A stretch of 64,000 bases of DNA, taken from positions 10,212,001 to 10,276,000 of the forward strand of contig NZ_CP069396.1 of NCBI RefSeq assembly GCF_016887565.1, in the 5' to 3' direction. Shown here in pieces: positions 27,634 to 38,217 of this stretch; within the stretch, counting starts at the first letter, position 1; each line of letters starts with the position of its first letter. Position numbers and translations under genes: made by a program. Below the pieces are notes generated by a model that was not told the DNA's origin, made no database searches, and saw nothing but the letters and a program-made list of their open reading frames with translations. Source of the DNA: Archangium violaceum (GTDB lineage: Bacteria > Myxococcota > Myxococcia > Myxococcales > Myxococcaceae).

Positions 27634-29463
27634 GTGGACCATCGCTTCCAGGTCAACCTCAGGGGGGTCATCGACCTCCTGTCCCACCACCTCTACAGCA
27701 CGCCTGGCGTGTTCGTGCGCGAGCTGTTGCAGAACGCCACCGACGCCATCCGCGCCCGGCAGCACCTGGAGCCCGCCCACCGGGGCTCGGTGCGGGTGGA
27801 GCTCATCGAGAAGCAGGATGGTGGGCCGCCCACCCTGCTCTTCAGCGACGACGGCGTGGGGCTGACGGAGGAGGAGCTGCACCGCTTCCTGGCCACCATC
27901 GGCGAGAGCTCCAAGCGCGAGACGCTGGAGGCCCGCCGCAACGACTTCATCGGCCAGTTCGGCATCGGCCTGCTCTCCTGCTTCATGGTGTGCGATGAGC
28001 TGCTGGTGGTGACTCGCTCGGCCCGGGGGGATGGCGGCACCATGGAGTGGCGGGGCCGGCATGACGGCACCTACTCCGTGCGGCCGTCCGAGCACCCGCT
28101 GGAGCGGCCGGGCACCCAGGTCTTCCTCGTCGCCCGGGCGGATGCCGCCGAGTACTTCACCCCGGAGCGGGTGCGCCAGCTCGCGGTCCATTATGGGGGG
28201 CTGCTGCCCTTCCCCATCCACCTCGGCGTGGACGGCCGCGTCGAGCACCTCAACCCGGACCTCCCGCCCTGGCGCCGCCAGTACGCGAGCGCGGCGGAGC
28301 GTCGCGCGGCGCTGCTGGCCTACGGGCGCGAGGTGTTCGGCGTGGAGTTCGTGGACTGCATCCCCCTGCGCGCGGAGGCGGGCCAGGTGGAGGGCGTGGC
28401 CTTCGTCCTGCCCTTCTCGCCGCACTTCAACGCCCGGCAGAAGCACCGCGTGTACCTCAAGGACATGCTGCTGTCCGAGAGCGCGGAGAACCTGCTCCCC
28501 GAGTGGGCCTTCTTCGTGCGCTGCGTGGTGAATGCCCAGGGCCTGCGCCCCACCGCCAGCCGCGAGTCCTTCTACGAGGACGCCACGCTGGCGCGTGCCC
28601 GCGAGTCGCTCGGTCAGTCGCTGCGTCAGTACCTGGTGGACCTGGCCACGCACGAGCCCCGCACCCTGCAGCGCCTCATCGCCCTGCACGGCCTGTCGGT
28701 GAAGGCGCTCGCGCTGGACGACGATGACTTCTACCGGCTCATCATCCACTGGCTGCCCTTCGAGACGACGCTGGGGATGATGACGCTCGAGCACTACCGC
28801 CAGTCATTCCCCACGGTGCGCTACGTCACCCACCTGGATGCCTTCCGGCAGGTGGCACGCGTGGCGGCGGCCCAGGGGCTGTGCATCATCAATGGCGCCT
28901 ACACGCACGACACCGCGCTGCTGGAGAAGCTGCCGCGCGTGTTGCCGGACACCCAGGTGGAGCTCTTCTCCGCGGCGCAGCTGCCCCAGCGCTTCGAGGA
29001 GCTGACGCCGGAGGAGCGCGACGCGGTGGCCCGGCTCCGGCAGGTGGCCGAGGAGGCCCTGGAGCCCTTCCGCTGCGAGGTGACCCTCAAGAAGTTCCTC
29101 CCCCCCGAGGTGCCCACGCTCTACGGGGACGTGGACGATGGGGCCTTCCGGCGCGACGCGGAGCGCGCCCGCGAGGAGACGGACGAGCTGTACGCCGCCA
29201 TGCTGGAAGGAGCGCTGGCGGAGTCCCGGGAGGAGGAGCGGCCGCAGCTGTGCTTCAACTTCCTCAACCCGGTGGTGCGCCGGCTGGCCCGGGTGAAGGA
29301 CGACGCGCAGCTCAAGCTGTCCGTGGAGATGCTGTACGTGCAGGCGCTGCTGCTGGGGCATCGCCCGCTCAACGCGCGGGAGATGGCGCTGCTGAACCGG
29401 GGGCTGCTCGGCCTCATCGCGGCGCGCCTGGACGAGGACGAAGGCTCAGGGGGAGTACATTGA
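27634..29463 (+). CDS. HSP90-family (HtpG-like) protein
   Basis: A 609-residue homolog of the molecular chaperone HtpG, which is 624 residues in E. coli. The N-terminal GHKL ATPase motifs are present: VRELLQNATDAIRAR with the Mg-binding Asn, FSDDGVGLTEEEL, and the lid GQFGIGLLSCFMV. The middle domain has the Arg-containing catalytic-loop region (NARQKHRVYLKDMLL, GLRPTASRESFYED). The C terminus diverges, and sequence conservation is low for HtpG, so this is a specialised paralog, not the housekeeping chaperone. It starts with GTG at 27634. The TPR-like gene overlaps its stop (TTGA), so the two products are probably made together and may form a client/co-chaperone pair. Confidence 0.85.
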   Translation: MDHRFQVNLRGVIDLLSHHLYSTPGVFVRELLQNATDAIRARQHLEPAHRGSVRVELIEKQDGGPPTLLFSDDGVGLTEEELHRFLATIGESSKRETLEARRNDFIGQFGIGLLSCFMVCDELLVVTRSARGDGGTMEWRGRHDGTYSVRPSEHPLERPGTQVFLVARADAAEYFTPERVRQLAVHYGGLLPFPIHLGVDGRVEHLNPDLPPWRRQYASAAERRAALLAYGREVFGVEFVDCIPLRAEAGQVEGVAFVLPFSPHFNARQKHRVYLKDMLLSESAENLLPEWAFFVRCVVNAQGLRPTASRESFYEDATLARARESLGQSLRQYLVDLATHEPRTLQRLIALHGLSVKALALDDDDFYRLIIHWLPFETTLGMMTLEHYRQSFPTVRYVTHLDAFRQVARVAAAQGLCIINGAYTHDTALLEKLPRVLPDTQVELFSAAQLPQRFEELTPEERDAVARLRQVAEEALEPFRCEVTLKKFLPPEVPTLYGDVDDGAFRRDAERAREETDELYAAMLEGALAESREEERPQLCFNFLNPVVRRLARVKDDAQLKLSVEMLYVQALLLGHRPLNAREMALLNRGLLGLIAARLDEDEGSGGVH

Positions 29464-30614
29464 CGGAGCTGGACTGGCGCGAGCAGGTCGGCAAGCTGCT
29501 CGGGCGCGCGGAGAGGCTGGAGCCGGGCGAGGCCAAGGTGATGGCCCTGGAGGAGGCCGCGCGGCTGGCGGACGCGCACGGTGACGTGCCGCTCGCCTTC
29601 GAGGTGCGCGACGCCCTCATCGACGCGGCCACCTTCGGAGGCTTTCCGGACCGGGCGCTGGTGGCCTTCGCATGGTGCCGCGGACAGCAGCAGCGGGACC
29701 CGGAGCGTTTCTCCCCCGAGCCCCTGCTGTGGAAGCAGAAGTGGGTGGTGGGCCGGCTCGACGAGTTCCCCCACATCAGCCGCAAGCAGATAGAGGGCGC
29801 GCTGGATGATGTGGAGCAGTGCTTCGCAAAGGCGGGCGCGGGACGGCGGGCGGTGCTGAAGCTGCGCTACCAGGCCGCTCGGGACATGGGCGATGACGCG
29901 GCGGCCGAGTCCTTCTGGGCCCAGTGGGTGAAGGAGCCGCGCGACCACCTCACCGACTGCCGCGCGTGCGAGCTGGACGATGAGTTGGACCACCACATCG
30001 ACCGGGGCGAATACGCCGTGGCGCTGGAGAAGGCCCGGCCCCTGCTGGAAGGGCGCAGCACGTGCGCCGAGGTGCCCCACCTGACGCTGGGCAGCGTGCT
30101 CTACCCGCTCTTCAAGTTGGGACGGCTGGAGCAGGCGCGGGACAGTCACCTGCGCGGGTATGAGCTGGTTCAGCGCAACCGTGAGTTCCTCGCCACCCTC
30201 GGCGAGCACCTGGAGTTCCTGGCGCTCACGGGCAACGTGGAGCGCGGGCTGAAGCTCTTCGCGCGCCACGTGGGGTGGGCGCTGGAGCACTCGAGCCACC
30301 GCGACCGCTTCACCTTCTATACGGCCTCGCTCGCGCTGATGGAGCAGGCCCTGGCGGAGGGGCACGAGCGCGTGACGCTCTCGCTGCCTCGCACCTTCAC
30401 GTTTTACTCGCCAGGGGAGGAGTACGAGACGCGAACGCTTCGCGGCTGGCTGGCCTCCCAGGCCGAGGGCATCGCCGCGAAGTTCGACGCTCGCAATGGG
30501 ACGGACCGCTTCCACAAGCTGCTCGCCCGCGCCAGACAGCTGGGCACGGAAGTCGTGCCCTTCCCCATCGAGGCCCCCATCCTCCCCTCTCCCTCCGGGA
30601 GAGGGACGGGGTGA
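29460..30614 (+). CDS. Helical-repeat (TPR-like) partner of the HSP90-family protein
   Basis: A 384-residue, entirely helical protein with TPR-like pairs: VMALEEAARLADAHGDVPLA, GSVLYPLFKLGRLEQARDSH and EHLEFLALTGNVERGLKLF. It starts at an unusual TTG whose last two bases begin the TGA stop of the HSP90-family gene, a 4-base overlap implying translational coupling. Such proteins often act as co-chaperones or scaffolds for HSP90 proteins. The last ten codons (ILPSPSGRGTG) are read from one arm of a palindromic repeat at 30583-30720, so the natural C terminus was probably altered by repeat insertion. No membrane or signal segment. Confidence 0.75.
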   Translation: MTELDWREQVGKLLGRAERLEPGEAKVMALEEAARLADAHGDVPLAFEVRDALIDAATFGGFPDRALVAFAWCRGQQQRDPERFSPEPLLWKQKWVVGRLDEFPHISRKQIEGALDDVEQCFAKAGAGRRAVLKLRYQAARDMGDDAAAESFWAQWVKEPRDHLTDCRACELDDELDHHIDRGEYAVALEKARPLLEGRSTCAEVPHLTLGSVLYPLFKLGRLEQARDSHLRGYELVQRNREFLATLGEHLEFLALTGNVERGLKLFARHVGWALEHSSHRDRFTFYTASLALMEQALAEGHERVTLSLPRTFTFYSPGEEYETRTLRGWLASQAEGIAAKFDARNGTDRFHKLLARARQLGTEVVPFPIEAPILPSPSGRGTG

Positions 30615-30720
30615 GGGTAGCGGGAACCTCGGATTGAACCCGTGAACCCCTCTTGAGGTCACGGGTTGGAGCACCGTGACGGGTACCCTCACCCTGACCC
30701 TCTCCCGGAGGGAGAGGGGA
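30583..30720. repeat. 138-base palindromic repeat element
   Basis: Two 41-base arms (30583-30623 and 30680-30720) are inverted copies with about 38 matching positions. Each arm contains its own hairpin (ccctctccc-tcc-gggagaggg). Between the arms a second inverted pair, aacccgtga and tcacgggtt, flanks cctcttgagg. The element resembles the REP-like 'CTCTCCC' repeats common in some proteobacterial and myxobacterial genomes. It lies between convergent genes and overlaps the end of the helical-repeat gene, so it could also terminate transcription from both sides. Confidence 0.75.
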
Positions 30721-30732
30721 TTGTTGTTGAGC

Positions 30733-31728
30733 TCACGGCCGCTTGTCGGGGCTCTCCGTCTTGGACGGATCTCGCTCCACCACGGGGCCGAGGATCTCGT
30801 CGATGCGCCGCATCATGTCCGCGCTCAACTTCACCCCCGCCGCCTTCACGTTCTCCTTCACCTGCTCGGGCCGTGACGCGCCGATGATCGCCGAGGACAC
30901 ATTCGGGTTCTGTAGCACCCATGCCACCGCCAGCTGCGCCAGCGACAGGCCCACCCCGTCCGCCACCGGCTTGAGCTGCTGCACCCGCGTCAGCACGTCA
31001 TCCGACATGAAGCGCCGGACGAAGCGCGAACCCTTCTCGTCCGTCGCCCGGCTGCCCTCCGGCGGCTTCTGTCCCGGCTTGTATTTGCCCGTCAGCACCC
31101 CCTGCGCGATCGGTGACCAGACGATCTGCCCCACCCCCAGCTCCTTCGAGGTCGGTACCACCTCCGCCTCGATGACCCGCCACAGCATCGAGTACTGCGG
31201 CTGACTGGAGATGAGCTGGAAGCCCAGCTGCCTCGCCAGCTTCACGCCCTCGCGGAGCTGCTCCGCCGTCCACTCGGACACGCCGATGTAGAGCGCCTTG
31301 CCCTGCCGCACCACGTCGGCGAAGGCCTGCATCGTCTCCTCGAGCGGCGTCTCGACGTCGTACCGGTGCGCCTGGTACAGGTCCACGTAGTCCGTCTTCA
31401 GCCGCCGCAGCGAGCCGTTGATGGACTCCAGGATGTGCTTGCGCGACAGGCCCCGATCATTCGGTCCGGGACCCGTGGGCCAGTACACCTTGGTGAAGAG
31501 CTCCAGACCCTCGCGCCGCTGGCCCTCCAGGGCCCGGCCGAGCACCTCCTCCGCGCGCGTCCCCGCGTAGACATCCGCGGTGTCGAAGGTGGTGATGCCC
31601 TCGTCGAGCGCGGCACGGACGCAAGCGAGCGCCGCCGCCTCCTCGACCTGGGAGCCATGGGTCAGCCAGTTCCCGTAGGAAATCTCGCTGACCATGAGAC
31701 CACTGCTACCGAGATGTCGGAAGTTCAT
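30733..31728 (-). CDS. Aldo/keto reductase (Kv-beta / YghZ-like)
   Basis: A 331-residue NADPH-dependent oxidoreductase of the AKR superfamily. The catalytic tetrad is visible: FDTADVYAGTRAEEVLG (Asp, Tyr), FTKVYWP (Lys) and DLYQAHRYD (His). The cofactor end reads SAIIGASRPEQVKEN, the typical phosphate-binding loop. The N terminus MNFRHLGSSGLMVSEISYG and the W-containing GNWLTHG segment are close to the voltage-gated K-channel beta-subunit-like branch, whose members reduce methylglyoxal and other aldehydes. It ends against the palindromic repeat and is followed on the same strand by the receiver-GAF histidine kinase. Confidence 0.9.
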   Translation of the reverse strand: MNFRHLGSSGLMVSEISYGNWLTHGSQVEEAAALACVRAALDEGITTFDTADVYAGTRAEEVLGRALEGQRREGLELFTKVYWPTGPGPNDRGLSRKHILESINGSLRRLKTDYVDLYQAHRYDVETPLEETMQAFADVVRQGKALYIGVSEWTAEQLREGVKLARQLGFQLISSQPQYSMLWRVIEAEVVPTSKELGVGQIVWSPIAQGVLTGKYKPGQKPPEGSRATDEKGSRFVRRFMSDDVLTRVQQLKPVADGVGLSLAQLAVAWVLQNPNVSSAIIGASRPEQVKENVKAAGVKLSADMMRRIDEILGPVVERDPSKTESPDKRP

Positions 31729-31775
31729 CCGCGCGACTTAACCCGCGCCACGGCGCCGACACCACCGCGACCCCG

Positions 31776-33350
31776 TCAGCCTTCCGCCAGTGGACGGGCT
31801 GGAAGCGAGACGGTGAACACAGTCCCGTCACCCGGCACGCTGCGCACCGCGATCTCCCCCCCGAGCCGCCGCACGATGTTGCGACTGATGGACAGTCCCA
31901 GTCCCGTCCCCGTCGAGCCCTTCGTGGTGAAGAAGGGTTGGAAGAGCCGGGGCAGGAGCTCCGAGGGGATTCCAGGCCCCGTGTCGCTGACCTCGATGAC
32001 GGCCAGGTCCGCCTCGCGCCGGGTGGTGACGCGGATCTCCCCGCGCCTGCCCGCCCCCTCCGCGATCGCCTGCGCCGCGTTGACGAGCAGGTTGACGAAG
32101 ACCTGGGAGACCGGCCCCGGGCTGCCCCGCACCAGGAGTCCCTCGGCCAGCTGGGCCTGGACGTCCGCCCGCTGCGTCGTCTCGATGCGCGCGATGCGCA
32201 GCGCCGAGCGGATGGCCTCGTTGAGATCGAACCACCCCCCGTCCTCGTCATCCGTGCGCGCCAGCGAGCGCATGTCCCGCACGATGTCGCTGATCCGGTG
32301 GGCGCCCTCGCGCGCGTCCAGCACCGCCTGCTCCAGCTCGTCCAGGTCCACCTGGGCCCCCCGGCGCAGCGCCGCCAGCTGGTCCCGGATGAAGCCGAGG
32401 TTGCTGAGCACGTAGGCCGCCGGGTTGTTGATCTCATGCCCGATCCCCGCCGCCACCTGCCCCAGGGTCGCCAACCGTTCGGATGCCGCGAGCTGGCACG
32501 CCAGGCGCCCGTTCTCCAGCGCCAGCACGATATGGCTGGAGAGCACCGCCGTGCGATCCAGGTCCTTCTTGCCGAACATGCGCGCGCTCTCCCTGCGCAG
32601 CAGGCCCAGCACCCCGAGCACCCGCTCGCCCACCGCCAGGGGATAGAGGATGAGTGATGCCCCCATCCCCAGCCCCAGCTCCCGGTTGGGGCCGAGCCGC
32701 CGATCCTCCAGGCCCGGAGCCACGAGCGCCGGGGTCCGATCGATGGACAGCGCTTGCACGACCTTCTCCCCCAGCTCGCGCAGCAGGTAGCCCTCGGCCT
32801 CGGAGGCCACGCCCCGCTCGTGCGCCACCTGCAACCGCCCCTGCACATCCAGCATCAGCAGCACCACCGCGTCCGCGGCCAGCAGCGACTGGCTCCCCTC
32901 CACGATGGCCTGGGGAAGCCGCTCCAGCTCGTTCGTCGAGAAGAAGGCCTGGCTGGCCCGCACCAGATCCGTCGAGACGTTGAGCCGGTAGCGGTCGAGC
33001 GCGCGCGCCACGCACGAATACATCTCGTGGATGTCGAACGGCTTGCGGATGAGATCGAACGCACCGGCCCTCATGCATTCGATCGCGGTCTCCACCTCGG
33101 CATAGCCGGTGGCGACGATGACCTCGGTGGCCGGCAGGGCCTGCTTCACCTCGTGCAGCAGCTCGAGCCCGCTCATGAAGGGCATCCGCACGTCGGTGAT
33201 GACCAGGCCGGGTGAACACTCGCGCAGCACGCGCAGGGCCGCCTTGCCGTCGGACGCCTCGCTGATGGCGTACCCCTCCTGCTCCAGCTGGTACCGGAGG
33301 AGCAGGCGCATATCCCGTTCATCGTCCACGACGAGGATCTGCTCAGGCAT
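31776..33350 (-). CDS. Receiver-GAF-histidine kinase hybrid
   Basis: A 524-residue protein. Residues 1-120 are a receiver domain (QILVVDDERDMRLLL, VITDVRMPF with Asp53, and IRKPF with Lys103). A GAF domain covers about 130-285, followed by HisKA with GIGHEINNPAAYVLSNL (His305) and a C-terminal HATPase with N box VNLLVNAAQAIAEG, G1 DTGPGIP, F FQPFFTTK and G2 GTGLGLSIS. This N-terminal-receiver layout lets one kinase be controlled by another: phosphorylation of Asp53 regulates output of the His305 kinase. The gene follows a membrane histidine kinase by 62 bases on the same strand, the obvious candidate donor. The start at 33350 has GGAG upstream. Confidence 0.92.
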   Translation of the reverse strand: MPEQILVVDDERDMRLLLRYQLEQEGYAISEASDGKAALRVLRECSPGLVITDVRMPFMSGLELLHEVKQALPATEVIVATGYAEVETAIECMRAGAFDLIRKPFDIHEMYSCVARALDRYRLNVSTDLVRASQAFFSTNELERLPQAIVEGSQSLLAADAVVLLMLDVQGRLQVAHERGVASEAEGYLLRELGEKVVQALSIDRTPALVAPGLEDRRLGPNRELGLGMGASLILYPLAVGERVLGVLGLLRRESARMFGKKDLDRTAVLSSHIVLALENGRLACQLAASERLATLGQVAAGIGHEINNPAAYVLSNLGFIRDQLAALRRGAQVDLDELEQAVLDAREGAHRISDIVRDMRSLARTDDEDGGWFDLNEAIRSALRIARIETTQRADVQAQLAEGLLVRGSPGPVSQVFVNLLVNAAQAIAEGAGRRGEIRVTTRREADLAVIEVSDTGPGIPSELLPRLFQPFFTTKGSTGTGLGLSISRNIVRRLGGEIAVRSVPGDGTVFTVSLPARPLAEG

Positions 33351-33412
33351 GGGGGAGCTCCGGGTCGGCGAGGGGGTGAGGACGGCGGGGGTTCCGTTGG
33401 AAGGGCGCGGGT

Positions 33413-34825
33413 TCACGCGGAGACCTCCGTGTGGTGCACCAGCGCCGCGGGGAGCCACAGACGCACCGTGGTCCCGGCGCCGAGCACCGTCTCCACGTCG
33501 ATGTGGCCTCCGTGCGACTCGATGATGCTGCGGGTGATGGACAGGCCCAGGCCCGTCCCCTGCCCGACCGGCTTGGTGGTGAAGAAGGGATCGAAGATGC
33601 GCTGGAGCACGTCCGGGGCAATCCCCCTCCCGGTGTCCCTCACCGCCAGCTCCACCCCGTCACGCCCCGGCGAGACGCGCGCCTCGATGGACACGCGGCC
33701 CCCCGGCGGCGTCGCATCCAGCCCGTTGCCCACCACGTTCAACAGCGCGGACTCGAGCTCCGCCACACGGCCCTCCAGCTCGGGCAGGCTCGCTGGCGAG
33801 GAGACGATCCCCAGACTCACCTCGCCGTGCCGGGCCTGCCCCATGGCCAGCTCACACACACGCTCCAGCAGGGGTCCCACCTCGATGCGCTCGCGCGCCG
33901 GGCTGCTCCTGCGGGAGTAGTCCAGGAGCGTCCGCACCAGCTGGGCGCAGCGCTGCGTCTGCTTCTCGATGGACAGCAGCGCCATGCGCGATGCCTCGTC
34001 CTGGGAGGGCTTCCTCAACAGCCCCTGCGCGAATCCGAGGATGATGCCGAGCGGGTTGTTGAGCTCGTGCGAGAGGCCCGCCACCAGCGTGCCCACCGCC
34101 GCCATCTTCTCCGACTGCACCAGCGACTCGCGCAGCCGCGTGTACTCGCGCAAATCTCTCACGATGCAGACATGTCCCTGCACCTGCCCCATCGCGTCGA
34201 GGATGCGCGACAAGGTGACCTGCACCGGAATCGTGCCCGCCTTCGCCGTGACGAGCGACAGCTCCACCTCCACCGGTTCGTTGTCACTGGCGCGGGCGAG
34301 GAGCGCGGAGAACAGCTCGCGCTCCTCCTCGGGAACCACCCTTTCCAGGAAGGGCGCCCCCAGCATTTCCAGCCGTGGCCACCCGAAGAGCTTCTCCGCC
34401 GCTGAGTTCCAGACGTGGATCCACCCCTCCCCGCCCACCATGATGATGGCATTGGGAGACGTGGAGGTGATCTGCGCCAGCAGGGAGAGATGGTCGCGCG
34501 AGCGCTCCAGCTCGACGGTGTGCTCCTCGAGCTGCTCGAGCATCAGGTTGAAGGTGCCCGCGATGGCGTCCAGCTCGTCCCGCGATTGGCCCGGGATGCG
34601 CTGGCTCAGGTCCCCACTGTCGATGATGCGCCGCATGGTGGCCTGAAGCCGTTGCAGCGGGCGCAGCATGAGCCGGGCGCGCCAGATGAGCAGCAGCGCC
34701 AGCAGGAGGACCAGCACCCTGCCGCCGCTGCTGGACACGGTGGCCATCAAGCAGCCCACCAGGACCACGTCGATCAGGATGAAGACGAGGACATGCTTGC
34801 CCTGGAAGCGCCGGAGGACGTTCAC
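33413..34825 (-). CDS. Membrane sensor histidine kinase (HAMP-PAS-HisKA-HATPase)
   Basis: A 470-residue kinase with two closely spaced transmembrane segments at residues 11-29 and 36-48, so almost no periplasmic sensor is present. HAMP runs to about 105, PAS is at 120-230 (AIIMVGGEGWIHVWNSAAEKL), HisKA has LSHELNNPLGIILGFA (His253), and HATPase has VVGNGLDATPPGG, DTGRGI, FDPFFTTKP and GTGLGLSIT. It starts at GTG with GAGG about 7 bases upstream. A short frame upstream overlaps that GTG (see 34822-34926). The receiver-GAF kinase is next in the transcript and is the probable phosphotransfer or control partner. Confidence 0.92.
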   Translation of the reverse strand: MNVLRRFQGKHVLVFILIDVVLVGCLMATVSSSGGRVLVLLLALLLIWRARLMLRPLQRLQATMRRIIDSGDLSQRIPGQSRDELDAIAGTFNLMLEQLEEHTVELERSRDHLSLLAQITSTSPNAIIMVGGEGWIHVWNSAAEKLFGWPRLEMLGAPFLERVVPEEERELFSALLARASDNEPVEVELSLVTAKAGTIPVQVTLSRILDAMGQVQGHVCIVRDLREYTRLRESLVQSEKMAAVGTLVAGLSHELNNPLGIILGFAQGLLRKPSQDEASRMALLSIEKQTQRCAQLVRTLLDYSRRSSPARERIEVGPLLERVCELAMGQARHGEVSLGIVSSPASLPELEGRVAELESALLNVVGNGLDATPPGGRVSIEARVSPGRDGVELAVRDTGRGIAPDVLQRIFDPFFTTKPVGQGTGLGLSITRSIIESHGGHIDVETVLGAGTTVRLWLPAALVHHTEVSA

Positions 34826-34926
34826 GGAGTCGCCTCACGGCTCGGCCACCCGGGCGTCTTCTCCTGTGCCACGGCCACGCCGCACAGCAGCGCGAGGCCG
34901 AGCTCTCCTGGCACCCGTCGTTCCAT
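34822..34926 (-). CDS. Possible small ORF coupled to the histidine kinase start
   Basis: A 34-codon frame starting ATG at 34926 (MERRVPGELGLALLCGV...) ends in TGA that overlaps the GTG start of the membrane histidine kinase (GTGA). A G-rich stretch (GGGGGCGG) lies just upstream. The frame is too short to prove from sequence and no homolog is recognised. It may be a leader peptide for translational coupling, or chance. Confidence 0.25.
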   Translation of the reverse strand: MERRVPGELGLALLCGVAVAQEKTPGWPSREATP

Positions 34927-35002
34927 GACCGCCCCCGGAAATCCCGTCAGCTCAGGATATACGAGCCCGGGTCGGAGGCGAGACCCACCCTGAAATCGTC
35001 AC

Positions 35003-35030
35003 GGGTGCCGGGGGACCGCGCCCGGCACCC
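35003..35030 (-). terminator. Hairpin after tex
   Basis: A perfect 10-bp GC-rich stem (gggtgccggg at 35003-35012, cccggcaccc at 35021-35030) with an 8-base loop lies about 20 bases past the tex stop. There is no clear T-run, but the strength and position fit a transcription stop. Confidence 0.55.
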
Positions 35031-35049
35031 CAGAGGGTAGGTTTTACTC

Positions 35050-37371
<2,322 letters not shown>

Positions 37372-37459
37372 GGCGACACACACCCTACACCACCCCACAC
37401 AAGATTGCGAGTGGGTGGAAGGGGGGCCAGCGGCAGCCTGTCCGCCGGCCCCCGGAGGT

Positions 37460-38194
37460 TCACGGCTTGTCCGAGGGCACCTCGCCCGTCAGTACGCAGA
37501 TCTTCACGTCCGGGTCGCACTTCACCGGGAAGACGGGGTTGATGCCCGAGCCGCGGTTGCGGCCCGCCGCCGGGTTCGGCTTCGGGTCGCACTTCGTCTC
37601 ATCGGGCTGGCCGTTGGTGGCACACGACACCACGGGCCAGATGCCCTTCACCGTGTAGTCGGCGGTGCAGCCATTCTCGGTGTAGCGCAGCTCCGCGGTG
37701 AACTGCGTGCCCGGAATGCCCGGCGTGTTGTAGATGCGCAGGTTGGACCACTCGTAGACGAGGCTGAGCGGCGCCTTGCTGATGCCGCTGTAGCGCGACT
37801 CCAGACGCGCCGTGCCGAGCGAGGGCACCTCGCAGAAGTTGTCCGACCCCGGAGCGTCCGTGGTCAGCTCGCCCACGGAGTTCGGCTGTCTGGGCGCGTC
37901 CGGATCCACCTGGGTGTCCTTGTGCGCCAGCTCGTCGCCCATGCGCTGGGTGCGAATGGCCACCGTGTCCCGGGCACTGGGGTCCTCGCTGAAGTACTTC
38001 TCCAGGCCCACCACCGCCGGCTTGAGCTGGGCGCACGCCTGGCTCGTGTCCTGCCCAGGCTTGGGCGTGTAGACGGTGATGAACGACCCCTTGGCCACCA
38101 CGCACTGCGGATCCTGCTGATAGGCACCACAGGCGCCCAGGGTGAAGGCGGACAGCACCGCGCCCGTGCTCAATCCAATCGATCGAAGATTCAT
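37460..38194 (-). CDS. Lipoprotein downstream of the TonB-dependent receptor
   Basis: A 244-residue protein with a lipoprotein signal ending LGAC (MNLRSIGLSTGAVLSAFTLGAC). The mature part contains at least six Cys and immunoglobulin-like beta segments (SLVYEWSNLRIYNTPGI and TQFTAELRYTENGCTADYTV), ending with a Cys-rich Pro/Gly tail (KCDPKPNPAAGRNRGSGI). The RBS GGGAGA is present. It begins 23 bases after the receptor stop, so they share a transcript. It is probably an outer-membrane or periplasmic accessory of the receptor. No named family is recognised. Confidence 0.7.
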   Translation of the reverse strand: MNLRSIGLSTGAVLSAFTLGACGAYQQDPQCVVAKGSFITVYTPKPGQDTSQACAQLKPAVVGLEKYFSEDPSARDTVAIRTQRMGDELAHKDTQVDPDAPRQPNSVGELTTDAPGSDNFCEVPSLGTARLESRYSGISKAPLSLVYEWSNLRIYNTPGIPGTQFTAELRYTENGCTADYTVKGIWPVVSCATNGQPDETKCDPKPNPAAGRNRGSGINPVFPVKCDPDVKICVLTGEVPSDKP

Positions 38195-38217
38195 GGAGTC
38201 TCTCCCGGGTGCGAGCA

